Source: Gillisella taibaishanensis (GTDB taxonomy: Bacteria; Pseudomonadota; Alphaproteobacteria; Rhizobiales; Rhizobiaceae). Taken from it: a stretch of 64,000 bases of DNA. Of the stretch, positions 16,969-26,716 are shown in pieces; positions within the stretch are counted from its first letter, which is position 1, and the number at the start of each line of letters is the position of its first letter. Position numbers and translations under genes: made by a program. The stretch is from assembly GCF_001938985.1 (NCBI RefSeq), contig NZ_MKIN01000024.1:304439-368438 (forward strand). The letters run 5' to 3'. The notes under the pieces are model-generated. The model saw nothing but the letters and a program-made list of their open reading frames with translations, had not been told where the DNA came from and searched no databases.

Positions 16969-18450
16969 TCAGTTCATTGCCGCCCAGCAGCTGACGCCGG
17001 CCTTTTTCAGGCCGTTGCAGGCGTTCACTGCCGTCTTCTGGTCCTTGAAGCCGACGAAACGGGCGCGGTAAACTTTCGAGTCGCCCTCGCCATAGGCCAT
17101 GGCCAGGGGACGCGCGCCCTTCAGCGACGCGCCGCTCTTGACCTTGGCGTTCTTCAAGAGCGCCATCGCCGCATCTTGATCAGCGGATACGCCGATCTGC
17201 ACAGTCCAGCCCGTCGGCGCAGCATCTTCCTTCGGCGTGGAGAAGGTCACCGTATGGTCGATATTGGCCGGTGGCTTGGGTTGGCGAGCAGCGCTTTTGC
17301 GCGAATGCGGCATCGGAGCCGGCTCCTCGGCAAGCGTGCGGCCTGATGGTGGACGCAGGACACCAGCCGGGCTTGCAGGTTCGGCCTGATTGGAGAGGGC
17401 CTGCACGGCGTCGTCAGCCGGAGCACCACCCGCATAGGCAGTCTCTTCGAGGCCGCCATTGTCATAGCGACCGCCGGGAACCGGGACGCCGGAGCGCGGC
17501 AATTGCGGCGCGGCTGCCGTTTCCCGGGCAACAGGGGCAACTGGCTCAGGCACGCTGCTCTGGCGAGCGATCAAGGCGCTGGATCCGCCACGGCGCGACG
17601 CTTCCGGCAGATAAGTCGCCATCAGCTTGCGCATCTGATTGTCGCGTGCAGCACCGCTGACGCCACCGAGGACAACGCCGACCATCGACTTGCCCTCGAG
17701 CTGCAGCGAAGTAACGAGATTGAAGCCGGAGGCGTTGGTAAAGCCGGTTTTGATGCCGTCGACGCCGCGCACCGATCCAACCAAACGGTTGTGATTGCCG
17801 ATCACCTGACGGCCATAAGTAAAGCTGCGTGTGGAGAAATAAGCGTAGTATTGCGGAAAGTGCTGGCGAAGCGCCATCCCGAGCCTTGCCTGGTCGCGGG
17901 CCGTAGTCATCTGGCCCGGGTTTGGCAGACCGTTGGCGTTGCGATAAGTGGTGCGCGACATGCCGAGTGCTCTGGCCTTAGACGTCATCATCTGGGCAAA
18001 GCGAGCCTCTGACCCACCAAGGAATTCGCCGAAAGCGGTGGCGGCATCGTTGGCAGAGCGTGTAACGAGAGCCTGGATGCCCTGCTCGACGGTAAAACTT
18101 TCGCCCGGCTTCAACCCAAGCTTGGACGGCGGCTCGGAGGAGGCGTGGCGGGAAACGGGCACGGGTGAGTTCAGCCGGATACGACCTTTCTCGAGCGCTT
18201 CGAACACGAGATAGAGGGTCATCATCTTGGTGAGCGAGGCAGGGTAACGCAGGCCATCCGGATCGGTGGAATGCATCACCTTGCCGGTGTTTACGTCAAC
18301 GACGATGTCGGAATAACGCCCACCGGCCTCGGCACTGCGGCCCGGAAGCGCAAGCGTGGCGCAGACGAGGGCAAGAGTGAGGGACGCAGATGTGATACAC
18401 CGGACGATCATGCTCCGGCCAAGGAGGCTAGCAACTCGCATATTTACCAC
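16969..18450 (-). CDS. D-alanyl-D-alanine carboxypeptidase (PBP5/6-like) with SPOR domain
   Basis: 493 residues. A signal peptide precedes the peptidase S11 domain: SxxK in YPASLTKMMTLY, SxN in TRSANDAATAFGEFLGGS, KTG in GVDGIKTGFTNASGFNLV. A Pro/Ala-rich linker (about 300-400) leads to a C-terminal SPOR domain (TGWTVQIGVSADQDAAMALLKNAKVKS...), which in known proteins binds denuded septal peptidoglycan. The enzyme trims stem pentapeptides in the periplasm. The start could be the ATG at 18450 or an in-frame Met three or thirteen codons later. Confidence 0.92.
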   Translation of the reverse strand: MVNMRVASLLGRSMIVRCITSASLTLALVCATLALPGRSAEAGGRYSDIVVDVNTGKVMHSTDPDGLRYPASLTKMMTLYLVFEALEKGRIRLNSPVPVSRHASSEPPSKLGLKPGESFTVEQGIQALVTRSANDAATAFGEFLGGSEARFAQMMTSKARALGMSRTTYRNANGLPNPGQMTTARDQARLGMALRQHFPQYYAYFSTRSFTYGRQVIGNHNRLVGSVRGVDGIKTGFTNASGFNLVTSLQLEGKSMVGVVLGGVSGAARDNQMRKLMATYLPEASRRGGSSALIARQSSVPEPVAPVARETAAAPQLPRSGVPVPGGRYDNGGLEETAYAGGAPADDAVQALSNQAEPASPAGVLRPPSGRTLAEEPAPMPHSRKSAARQPKPPANIDHTVTFSTPKEDAAPTGWTVQIGVSADQDAAMALLKNAKVKSGASLKGARPLAMAYGEGDSKVYRARFVGFKDQKTAVNACNGLKKAGVSCWAAMN

Positions 18451-18641
18451 TGCACTCGTTTCCTGAATTCCCGTCTGCAGATCCGCCTTTTGCGAGGCCT
18501 GCTCTGCGGGTTTTGCATTATGCTCTGGCCGCCCCCCAGCGACATGGAACCCGATGCTAGCGCGACAGCGTTACCAACTGGTTTATGATGAACAACTCGT
18601 TGCCATAAGGGGCGATATTTTTCTAAAATTGCATCAAACCG

Positions 18642-19397
18642 CTACTGCGGATCACCCACCAGCCGGCTATTGACGAAAGCGGCGACGGCATCGTCTATCC
18701 GGCGCCAGTCGGCAAGCTTCTGACGTGAAAAGCGGTAGAGTACGCTGAGATCGTGCCCGACATGGATGTCTCGCTGGCAGGCGTCCAGGGCAGGCCCATC
18801 GTCTTGCCCCTTGGTGCCGCCATTCACGAGGCAACGGATGGCAAAGTCAGGCATGCCGGGGCGCGTGGCGGTATAGAGGATCTCGCCATCATAGCCGCTT
18901 CCGGCGCGAAAACGGTGGGCGGTCAGGCCATAAGGGCCGGGCTCCGGATCGCCTTCGAACAATTGCTTGTAGATCGGCTCCAGCCGACCCGACATGTCAC
19001 GAGACATGGTGCTCTGGGAAATCTGCAGAAAGATCAAGCCGCTGGATTGCCTGATGTCGTCGAAGCGGAGGCGGTCGACTTCGCTGAAACCGCGCATTTC
19101 CGGCCACAGCAACGCGAGATCCACCCGTGAAAGCACGCCGTCATGCCGCTGGCGCTCGAAGCGCACGGCGTTTTCCTCGATCCGCAATCGGTCGAGGCCA
19201 ATGGTTGTCATATGGGAAGTTAGGCTTTCGCTGCGCCGATCGGCGAGGAGTGCATGGCCAATCCATCCAGAACTGAACGATAGCGCCAGGGTAAACAGCG
19301 CCAGGGCGACAAGCAGGGTGACGCCAACGGCTAACATCCCTGCGGAAATTAATGGCCGGTCTTCGCTTGATGAAGCAGTGTCTACCGTTATGTCCAT
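18642..19397 (-). CDS. Membrane-anchored protein of unknown function
   Basis: 251 residues. One membrane segment near the N-terminus (AGMLAVGVTLLVALALFTLALSFSSGWIGHALL) is followed by about 215 extracytoplasmic residues. Two internal cysteines (IRCLVNGG and LDACQRDIHV) could form a disulphide. No catalytic motif or known domain is recognised. It is transcribed from its own promoter and sits between two cell-envelope genes on the same strand. Confidence 0.78.
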   Translation of the reverse strand: MDITVDTASSSEDRPLISAGMLAVGVTLLVALALFTLALSFSSGWIGHALLADRRSESLTSHMTTIGLDRLRIEENAVRFERQRHDGVLSRVDLALLWPEMRGFSEVDRLRFDDIRQSSGLIFLQISQSTMSRDMSGRLEPIYKQLFEGDPEPGPYGLTAHRFRAGSGYDGEILYTATRPGMPDFAIRCLVNGGTKGQDDGPALDACQRDIHVGHDLSVLYRFSRQKLADWRRIDDAVAAFVNSRLVGDPQ

Positions 19398-19530
19398 GCC
19401 GCCCGCCGCATTTCCTGGGTTCGCGCGCGGTCCCGGAGTCGCCCGGCGAGTCGCTCGCTCTATTCCCTGAAATTGGTCGACTATGGTTAATGGAGGCTTA
19501 ATTCACTTTCGCCAAGAAGGTCACAAAGGT

Positions 19531-19560
19531 GAGCCGGCTCCGTGGCAGCAGAGCCGGCTC
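19531..19560 (-). terminator. Paired-palindrome hairpin after the BTLCP gene
   Basis: Two identical self-complementary decamers GAGCCGGCTC (19531-19540 and 19551-19560) can pair as a 10-bp stem with a 10-nt loop, 74 bp past the minus-strand stop at 19634. No T tract is visible. Confidence 0.5.
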
Positions 19561-19633
19561 TTGGCCGAGGTCGGACGGAGATGCAGGGGACGACCAGGCC
19601 AAACCGAAAGCAAGTCTGGCGGTAACGAGATCT

Positions 19634-20245
19634 TCAGTTTTTCGGTACGGCGGCGACGATAGGGGCCCGGCCGTCCTGGATCTTCATCCATTGGCCTGGA
19701 TCATCCGAAGATTGCCGCTTCAAATAGGTATATTCCGTGTCCGACCAGAGCATGACCTTGTCGCGCATGTTATCGAGAACGAAATCACCGCGATCGGTGC
19801 GGACAGTCAGAACGGCATGGCCTTCGCCGTTGGGTTGCAGCACCACAGTCATCAGCAGGTCGCCGACTGGCACACCCTTCTGAATCAACTGCCGGCGCTT
19901 CAGCAGGGCATAATCCTCGCAGTCGCCGGCAACAGTCGGATATTCCCACCATTCCTCAACACCGTAGATTTCCATGTCCGTAGCCGGTTTGATCGTAGTG
20001 TTGACGGTGTAGTTGACGTCAAGAATGTCCTGCCAAAGAGCAGGGGTCAAGCGTACGGGGCCGGGATCGGCAGCAAGTGGACGGCATTCGCTGGCGTAGC
20101 GCTTGCAAAATTCGTAGTGGCCAATGGGCTGGCTGGCTTTGCCGATCACCTTCATAGACGGCTGACCTGCGAACGCGGCCTGTGCGCTGGCGAAAGCAAT
20201 GAGCGCGGCAATGATGGCGAAACCTATCGTGTTCTTCTTTGTCAT
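19634..20245 (-). CDS. Bacterial transglutaminase-like cysteine peptidase (BTLCP)
   Basis: 203 residues with a signal peptide (AIIAALIAFASAQAAFAGQ). Catalytic triad of the BTLCP/DUF920 family: Cys in AGDCEDYALLKR, His in GEGHAVLTVRTDRGDF and Asp in FVLDNM. The EWWEYPTVAGDCEDYA and KRRQLIQKGVP stretches are typical of alphaproteobacterial members. In Pseudomonas the relative LapG cleaves an adhesin under c-di-GMP control; whether this enzyme does so is unknown, but a PilZ protein gene lies 550 bp upstream on the same strand. Confidence 0.88.
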   Translation of the reverse strand: MTKKNTIGFAIIAALIAFASAQAAFAGQPSMKVIGKASQPIGHYEFCKRYASECRPLAADPGPVRLTPALWQDILDVNYTVNTTIKPATDMEIYGVEEWWEYPTVAGDCEDYALLKRRQLIQKGVPVGDLLMTVVLQPNGEGHAVLTVRTDRGDFVLDNMRDKVMLWSDTEYTYLKRQSSDDPGQWMKIQDGRAPIVAAVPKN

Positions 20246-20795
20246 TGGGTGTCTCCCCGTTATGGGAGTACAATGACAGCGATATTTTGCAGTCTGGCAA
20301 AATTGGAAGTTCGGAATAAGTACAAATACCGAGAAAACAAGTATAAAACTCGAAGAAAATTTAAGATGTATTTTCGTCGATTTTAACTAGAATTGTCTGC
20401 ATCTGCTGGGAAGGCGGGATATGGATGCTGAGCAGGTGTTGGTTTAACAGATTGAAATAAAAGAAAAAAGCTTCAACTGAATCCTGTACTCGGAGCGCTG
20501 AAATCCCAGGCCTTGTGCCGAAACAACGCAGATCCGTTTCAAATTCACGCGGCCGCGCCGGAAAATTCTGCAAGCGCTGACCGGAATTGGCTGTAGAAGT
20601 ATTGGGATTTAGTTCGAATATGGATTTTTTGGTGAATGGGAGATGAACACCGGCGTCTGCCGCTCACTAATACTACGAGCATTCCCAGCGTCCGGCTGAG
20701 AGCAGGTCCCATATGCAGAGAGCAGGGAGTTTCCGTTTCCGGACGACAACGCTTCTGTTCAGAAAGAGAGGGATGTGAGGTACTGACCGATATCG
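20246..20795. other. Gene-free region
   Basis: 550 bp between the BTLCP start and the PilZ gene stop. The first ~180 bp are AT-rich and hold the BTLCP promoter region. Short open frames here lack ribosome-binding sites and coding character. I see no RNA gene or repeat. Confidence 0.6.
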
Positions 20796-21407
20796 TCAGA
20801 GGAATTCGGTCAAGGCTTCGCGTGACTGAAGCGTCGTGAACTCAATCGCGACGCCTTCCATGAAATGGCGCACCACCCGACCACGCATGCTTCCCAGCCG
20901 CACCAGCGTGCCGATTTCAGGACGGATGCCGACGTCGACGGCAGCGCCCGATAGCGATAGGTCGATAATCCGGCAGCTGTATTTGCGGCCGTCGTCGAAG
21001 GTCAGTTCGTTGCGAGCCTGACGCGGCGTGAGACGATCGTGACGACGGTCTTCCGGGAGGCCTAGTTCATGCTTATTGGCTATCCAGGTGAGTTGTGCTG
21101 CGAGTTTTTCACGCTTGCGCTCGGTCGCTACGATGCTGATCACAAAGCCATCGTCGGTGGTTTTGATGACGGTGCCTTCGATGCGGCCGATATGATCGAT
21201 ATAAGCAATGATCCGGTCGGACGGCAGGGGGCGGGCTGCGCAGATGAAGCGGACGTCCCCCGGAGACATGTCCACCGTCAGGCAGACGTATTCATCTTCG
21301 CTCGGCACCATCAACCGGCCTTCAAGGCTTACCGAGACGCGCTGAAACGCCCGTTGAACAGGGGGCCTTGTCAAACCGCTATTGGTTGTGGAGTTGTAGG
21401 AATACAT
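20796..21407 (-). CDS. Tandem PilZ domain protein
   Basis: 203 residues made of two PilZ-like halves. The first (about 18-100) has RVSVSLEGRLMVP...LTVDMSPGDVRFIC. The second (about 118-200) has the full c-di-GMP motif: RRHDR followed by IIDLSLSGAAVDV (RxxxR and [D/N]xSxxG). The first half has a less conserved motif, so only the second may bind the nucleotide. It is a probable cytoplasmic c-di-GMP effector. The promoter faces away from the phosphatase gene upstream. Confidence 0.85.
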   Translation of the reverse strand: MYSYNSTTNSGLTRPPVQRAFQRVSVSLEGRLMVPSEDEYVCLTVDMSPGDVRFICAARPLPSDRIIAYIDHIGRIEGTVIKTTDDGFVISIVATERKREKLAAQLTWIANKHELGLPEDRRHDRLTPRQARNELTFDDGRKYSCRIIDLSLSGAAVDVGIRPEIGTLVRLGSMRGRVVRHFMEGVAIEFTTLQSREALTEFL

Positions 21408-21540
21408 GCCGACATTCTCGAACGCTTCGATTGCATAAAATATTAGGCGCGATGCGTTAATAGAGTCTTGTGGCGTGGCGGCCCGTATTTACTGCAATGG
21501 TCATGAAAGCATTTGAAAAGCGAGTTTCAGCCTTGAAATT

Positions 21541-21576
21541 GGCTTGTCCGGCAGGTTTGGGTCTGCTGGACAAGCC
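21541..21576 (-). terminator. Hairpin after the PAP2 phosphatase gene
   Basis: A 14-bp stem (21541-21554 with 21563-21576, one G-U pair) lies 8 bp past the minus-strand stop at 21585. Minus-strand bases after it are AATTTCAAG. Confidence 0.65.
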
Positions 21577-21584
21577 TGATTCCT

Positions 21585-23516
21585 TTAGCCGTCAACGCGT
21601 AGCGATATCCCGGTTTTACCATAGATTGGCGTGATCTTCAGGCTGCCTGCGTCGATCGTGCCGAACTTGCCCTCAATCTTCTTCGCGCTCAACAGTTTCA
21701 CGGTCTGTCCTGGCTTCCACCCTGCTGCATCCTTGGGGTTGATCGCGAGTTTAGCTCCATCGATGAATAGCGCATTGGCGACCGCAAGGCTTGGCACATT
21801 TGAAGACGTCTTTGTGGCAACCGATAGCGTGGCGTCTTTGCCCAACGTCATTGTATCACCGACCTTTAGTTGCTGGGCATCGATCGTCAGGGTTCCATTG
21901 GTGAGATAGACGTCACCCTTGCCGAGCGCTGTCGCCGATTTCGCCACCAACGCGCCGCCCTCGATGACCGTGCCGCCGGTCCAGCTGTTCTCACCTGTCA
22001 GCGTCAGGCTGCCGCTGCCCTGCTTGGTGAGCTTGCCCTTACCGAAAATGGAATTCTTCCAGGTGTCCGCAGTGTTGAAGCCGCCCTTGTCCGCGTCCAT
22101 TTGCACTGCCACGTCGCCGTCGAACGCGCCATAGCCATCGGCGGCGCGAAATAGGTCGAGCCGGCCCCAGCCTTCGGGATCACTGATGATGGGATAGCCA
22201 GAGGCGATTTCGGTGCTCTTGAGCACCACACGGCGCTGATCGGGGCTGAGATAGGGCAGGCGGGTCTCCAGCAGGACCTCGGCTCCTTTGGGGACGCTCG
22301 GCGCCTTCATGCTGTCGCCGATCGGCTTGTAGCCGTAGGTCAAACGAGGCTCGAAGAAGGCTTTGTTCCAGGCGTAATCGGCATAAGCATCGGCGGATTG
22401 CGCCTTAGCATGAGCAGCCTGCAGCAATCCTTGTCCATCCGTCGACGCCGTCTGGCTCATCAGCCACGACTGGCTCTGCTGATAGGCTTCGCTGCGCAGC
22501 GGCGCATATTGTGCCCGGTTGAGGTTGTAAGCGACGGTCGCTGTTGCCAGAACCCGGCCACCCAGCACGTCAAAAGTCTGGTGCATGCCGGCGCGGATGC
22601 GGTTTTCGCCGAGCATGGCGGCGCGGGTCAGCATTTCCTGATAACGCTGGGGTACGAGATAGGCCATGACCAGTGCGTCGCGCCATCCTTCAGACGTATG
22701 GCCACTTGGAAAGCCTCCGTCGGCAGCCGGTTTGTCGCTCTTTGCCTTTTCCAGTTGCGGCACGACGCGTACCTTGTCGCTGGCGCGGTAGGGACGGGCG
22801 TATTTGTAGTAGCGCTTGGCCGGCTCAGTCGAACCATCAGCGCTGCCGGCCTCGATCAAGTCCACAGCTTTGCCGAGATCAGGATTATCATTGGAGCCCA
22901 CGCCGCGGTTGTTGCCTTTGTCGTCATATTTGACGGTTGTCGCGTCGGCCGGCATGTCTGTAATGGTCGTGGTCTGGCGCGTTCCCTTGCGCCAGGCATC
23001 GGTCAGGGGACCGAGCCCATCCACGATGCTCGCATTCTTGTTGCGACGGTCGTCGAGATAGGCGGCAAGATCTCGCTCGGGCGTATGTTCGCCGGTGACT
23101 TTGATCGAGTAGGCTATGTTCTGCTCATGCAGCTTTGCCAGCTTCTTGACGCCGTCCGTCGGGCTGCCGGGAATGCCGCTCCAGTCCGACTTGGAAACCG
23201 CCGGGCAACCGCCCTTGGCTGGTGCGTCCTGATCCGCATCGACAAAAGGCGTGCGTGGTGTCCACAATTGCAAGAAGCCGGACAGCACCCGCACGCCGGC
23301 ATTGGTGTCGACAGTCGCATGGCAGGCATCGCCGCGCTGATTGGTGGCGCCGTCATCTACATAGGCGATGACACCGGCCGGCGGCGGTGCGCTGTCCGTA
23401 TGGCCCAAGCCTTGCGGAAGTGGCGGTAGCGTCAGCGTATCGGCAAAGGCCGGCGTCAGTGCCGTTGCGAAAGATAGCGTCGCTGTAAAGCAGGCGATGG
23501 GGGAAAAACGGGGCAT
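21585..23516 (-). CDS. Exported PAP2-family acid phosphatase with autotransporter-type beta-strand region
   Basis: 643 residues with a signal peptide (ending TPAFADT). The PAP2 motifs of class A bacterial acid phosphatases lie at about 235-320: KYARPYR, DGGFPSGHTSEGW and GENRIRAGMHQTFDVLGG. The C-terminal ~190 residues contain an autotransporter-associated beta-strand repeat (GKLTKQGSGSLTLTGENSWTGGTVIEGGALVAKSATALGKGDVYL). No C-terminal beta-barrel translocator is present; the chain ends soon after (KTGISLRVDG). It hydrolyses phosphomonoesters outside the cytoplasm; the beta-helix part may serve adhesion or surface display. Confidence 0.85.
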   Translation of the reverse strand: MPRFSPIACFTATLSFATALTPAFADTLTLPPLPQGLGHTDSAPPPAGVIAYVDDGATNQRGDACHATVDTNAGVRVLSGFLQLWTPRTPFVDADQDAPAKGGCPAVSKSDWSGIPGSPTDGVKKLAKLHEQNIAYSIKVTGEHTPERDLAAYLDDRRNKNASIVDGLGPLTDAWRKGTRQTTTITDMPADATTVKYDDKGNNRGVGSNDNPDLGKAVDLIEAGSADGSTEPAKRYYKYARPYRASDKVRVVPQLEKAKSDKPAADGGFPSGHTSEGWRDALVMAYLVPQRYQEMLTRAAMLGENRIRAGMHQTFDVLGGRVLATATVAYNLNRAQYAPLRSEAYQQSQSWLMSQTASTDGQGLLQAAHAKAQSADAYADYAWNKAFFEPRLTYGYKPIGDSMKAPSVPKGAEVLLETRLPYLSPDQRRVVLKSTEIASGYPIISDPEGWGRLDLFRAADGYGAFDGDVAVQMDADKGGFNTADTWKNSIFGKGKLTKQGSGSLTLTGENSWTGGTVIEGGALVAKSATALGKGDVYLTNGTLTIDAQQLKVGDTMTLGKDATLSVATKTSSNVPSLAVANALFIDGAKLAINPKDAAGWKPGQTVKLLSAKKIEGKFGTIDAGSLKITPIYGKTGISLRVDG

Positions 23517-23815
23517 GGCGGGCCTTTCAAAGCAATGCAGGAACCGGGCGGTTACAGAGATGTCATTGGCTTCACCGCCTGAAAGCGGGCGGAGCCGTGG
23601 CCGACAAAAGCGTGGTTCGGCGGCATTTGTCAGGGAAGTAGATTAAAGGCGGCAAATTTTCTGTGTCAATTGTAGGTTTGGCAGGATGAAGGGTTCTGGC
23701 GGGAATTGTTTAAGGGCGGCCTGCAACAGTTTTCTGACGGTGGCTTTACTTGCGCATTCCCTTTTTCGCACCACTCGCTATATGCTGTGGAAGATCGACG
23801 AGCGGGGATGAATGC

Positions 23816-24637
23816 ATGGAAGATAGGCCGAAGGGGCCATGGGACGGCGAGCCTCAACAGAGGCTGGACGAACCATTGAACGGCGAAATCCTGGGGGATG
23901 ACTTCAGACGGGATGGTCGTGAACCGGTCTTCAATATGCCAGGCGGCGTGCTCCTGGCGCTTGGCCTGCTGGTGCTGATCTACGCCCTGACCGGATGGAT
24001 CCTCTCCGATGAGATTTCCAACTGGATCATAGTCGAGTTCGGCTACTCTCCGGTGCGTTACGTTTATGACTTCGCCAATCAGGATCTCGCTTGGATCTGG
24101 ACGCCGTTCACCTATTCGCTGCTGCACGGCAGCGTGCAGCATCTCGGCTTCAATGGTCTGTGGTTGGCGGCATTCGGAACGCCGGTCTGGCGCCGAATCG
24201 GTGCCTTGCGCTTCTGGCTGTTCTGGCTGGTGACATCAGCTGTGGGAGCGCTGGCGCACACCATCCTCAACTGGGGCGACGCCAGCCTGCTGATCGGCGC
24301 TTCGGGCGTGATTTCCGGGCTGATGGGAGCCGCTTGCCGCTTTGCCTTTGGCTCAGGGCGGGCCGGATTGCGCCTGCGCGAAGATGCGCCGCCGCTGCCG
24401 CGCCTCAGCGTGCTCGCCAGCCTTAGGGAACGTACCGTGCTCGTCTTCGTCGTCATGTTCCTGTTCGGCAATGTGATTATCGCCCTTGGCATCCCGCTGA
24501 TGGGCGATCCGGGTGGGGCAATCGCATGGGACGCGCATATCGGCGGCTTCATCGTCGGATTTCTCAGCTTTGCTCTTTTCGACAGGCGTCAACAGGCGGT
24601 TGTGGCCGATGGGAATATGCCGCCGGAAGATCTGTAG
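23816..24637 (+). CDS. Rhomboid family intramembrane serine protease
   Basis: About 273 residues from MEDRPKGPWDG at 23816; a longer frame begins 22 codons earlier without support. At least six membrane segments. Catalytic Ser in LLIGASGVISGLMGA (GxSG) and His in AWDAHIGGFIVGFLSF; the HGSVQHLGFNGLWLAAFG segment in TM2 supplies the HxxxxN oxyanion motif (HLGFN). The enzyme cleaves membrane substrates within the bilayer; the substrate is unknown. Confidence 0.9.
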   Translation: MEDRPKGPWDGEPQQRLDEPLNGEILGDDFRRDGREPVFNMPGGVLLALGLLVLIYALTGWILSDEISNWIIVEFGYSPVRYVYDFANQDLAWIWTPFTYSLLHGSVQHLGFNGLWLAAFGTPVWRRIGALRFWLFWLVTSAVGALAHTILNWGDASLLIGASGVISGLMGAACRFAFGSGRAGLRLREDAPPLPRLSVLASLRERTVLVFVVMFLFGNVIIALGIPLMGDPGGAIAWDAHIGGFIVGFLSFALFDRRQQAVVADGNMPPEDL

Positions 24638-24806
24638 CCCTAGCCCCCGGGAATTCCCCCAATAAAAAAGTCTGTACCCTTGCGTCCTCAAGGTTGCGTT
24701 CTTGCGCGAATGCGGGCAGCATTCCCTTTCTGGGCGCGTCGACCCTTGGAGGAGGAGGAACGCACCTAGTCCTGCATGCCCGGAGATTTGCCAAGAGGAG
24801 GCGCAT

Positions 24807-25241
24807 ATGTCTGTGACAGTGAGGAATATTCTCAGTGAAAAAGGCCGTGAGGTCGTAACGGTCGGCCCGACCGTCAGCCTGGCGGAGGCCGCCAAGGTTC
24901 TACATCACAAGAAAATTGGTGCGGTTGTAGTCGTCGGTATGGAGAACCGTATCGTCGGGATCTTCACCGAGCGCGATCTGGCATCTGCCGTGGGCAAGGG
25001 CGGTGCGGAGGCCTTGTCCATGCCCGTCTCGAAGGCCATGACCGCCAACGTCTTTCGCTGCACCGAGGAGACGACGGTCAACCAGCTGATGGAAATGATG
25101 AGCAGCAAACGCTTCCGTCACGTGCCCGTCGAAGATGGCGGCAAACTCATCGGCATCGTTTCGATCGGTGACGTGGTCAAGCAGCGTATCCGCGAAGTGG
25201 AGCTGGAAGCCGAGCATATCAAGGCTTACATCGCCGGCTGA
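24807..25241 (+). CDS. Two-CBS-domain protein
   Basis: 144 residues from the ATG at 24807, which has a strong AGAGGAGG site; a longer upstream frame is not supported. Two CBS motifs: VTVGPTVSLAEAAKVLHHKKIGAVVVVGMENRIVGIFTERDLASAV and CTEETTVNQLMEMMSSKRFRHVPVEDGGKLIGIVSIGDVVKQRI. Such stand-alone pairs bind adenine nucleotides and sense energy state. A 7-bp GC-rich hairpin (25313-25338) lies downstream. It is common in Rhizobiales next to the patatin gene seen here. Confidence 0.9.
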   Translation: MSVTVRNILSEKGREVVTVGPTVSLAEAAKVLHHKKIGAVVVVGMENRIVGIFTERDLASAVGKGGAEALSMPVSKAMTANVFRCTEETTVNQLMEMMSSKRFRHVPVEDGGKLIGIVSIGDVVKQRIREVELEAEHIKAYIAG

Positions 25242-25501
25242 TTATGCTTGAAACGCATGTCAGTAAACGGTGGGGATCGTTTTGCAACCGACGTGCTCCG
25301 ACCCAGACAGCACCGGCCGCGCTAACGGCGACGGCCGGTTCACCCTTGGAATAACATCATCTTTCGCTTCGTACTGATCAGAGGTCAGACCACGCGCCCG
25401 GAGACCTCAGCTTATCTGACGGCCTCTAAGGCTTTGCGCTTAGCCGCCTATCGAAGCGAAAAGCCCGTGCAGGATCTGGAAATCAATCCTGCCAATAGAA
25501 A

Positions 25502-26572
25502 TTACCGTGCCACGGCTTCCTGCATCCGGCGGATTTCGGCAATGCGAGCTACGGTTTCCTCATAGCCGCGGGCGATGGATTCTCCTGCGCGGTGGAATTC
25601 CGACAGGCCGATATCGTTGACGCGCGGATGCAGCGCAAGATCCGGCGGATCGCCGGCGAGGCGTGCGCGGGAAATCCGGTCCTGAATGATGTTGAAAGAC
25701 TGCACCATCACACCGGTCAGCCCGAGCCGATTGGTCTGTTTTGGCTGAGGCTGGGTCTCAGCTCCGAGCGGCCCTACCTTGTGCTTGACAACGGCGGAAC
25801 GGCCGTAGAGATCGTAGTGAAGATTGACGGCAACGACGAGCGGTTGCTCGTAAGCGCGGCAGACCGAAACCGGTACGGGATTGACCAGCGCGCCATCGAC
25901 CAGCGTCCTGCCATTGCAGCGGACCGGCTCGAAAATGCCGGGCAGGGCATAGGAAGCGCGCAAGGCGGTGACAAGATTGCCGCCATCGATCCACACCTCG
26001 TGCCCGCTCGACAATTCCGATGCAATTGCCACGAAGGGCTTCGGCAGGTCCTCGATGGTGAGGCCCTCCAGATGCTCCTGCATACGCTTGGTCAGGCGAA
26101 GGCCGCCAAGCAGACCGCTTCCTCCAATGGTGAGATCAAGAAAGGCAGCAATGCGCCGGACGGTAAGGGAGCGGGCGAATTGTTCGAGCTCATCGAGCTT
26201 TCCGGCAAGGTAGCAGCCACCGACTAGTGCACCTATGGAGGTCCCAGCCACCATGCCGACTTCGATTCCGGCCTCGTCGAGCGCCCGCAAGACGCCGATA
26301 TGTGACCATCCACGCGCCGCGCCCCCGCCGAGAGCCAGCGCAATTTTTTGCTTCATCTGAGGTGGCGGCAGCTCCCGCACAGGCGCATCTGCACCCGGCG
26401 TTCCCGATTTTGCTACTCGGCCGGCACCCGGCCCCCTCAAATTCCAATTCAGCATTCCCGACCCCTTTCGGACCAAGATGTCCTGCACGGCGCCGCCGTC
26501 TTTGAAATGGCCGAGGGTCGCCGCCGACACACGACCGGCTCTGGAACGCCACGCCTCACTTACCATTTTCAT
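25502..26572 (-). CDS. Patatin-like phospholipase / lysophospholipase
   Basis: 356 residues from MKMVSEAW at 26572, chosen for the GAGAGGA site 5 nt upstream; a frame open to 26611 exists. The patatin domain spans about 75-290: oxyanion loop ALGGGAARGWSHIGVL, nucleophile elbow GTSIGALVG and the catalytic Asp in TLVDGALVNPVPV (DGA). Members of the RssA/NTE-like group hydrolyse phospholipids or lysophospholipids. The N-terminal ~70 residues are basic and not conserved. Confidence 0.88.
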   Translation of the reverse strand: MKMVSEAWRSRAGRVSAATLGHFKDGGAVQDILVRKGSGMLNWNLRGPGAGRVAKSGTPGADAPVRELPPPQMKQKIALALGGGAARGWSHIGVLRALDEAGIEVGMVAGTSIGALVGGCYLAGKLDELEQFARSLTVRRIAAFLDLTIGGSGLLGGLRLTKRMQEHLEGLTIEDLPKPFVAIASELSSGHEVWIDGGNLVTALRASYALPGIFEPVRCNGRTLVDGALVNPVPVSVCRAYEQPLVVAVNLHYDLYGRSAVVKHKVGPLGAETQPQPKQTNRLGLTGVMVQSFNIIQDRISRARLAGDPPDLALHPRVNDIGLSEFHRAGESIARGYEETVARIAEIRRMQEAVAR

Positions 26573-26716
26573 CTTGTCCTCTCGAATTCGCCGAAAGGAA
26601 CGATGATGCAACAGGTCTAGTCTGTCTTCAAATGCGGTATTTCCGGGGTAGTTTGCGCCCGCTTGTTTACCAAAGCGTTGCTGTCAACGGATTTTGACCA
26701 GGAAAAGACCAGTTGC

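Noticed and set aside
20636..20839. 67-codon plus-strand frame in the gap before the PilZ gene
   Set aside because: Overlaps the PilZ gene end, no ribosome-binding site, no coding character.
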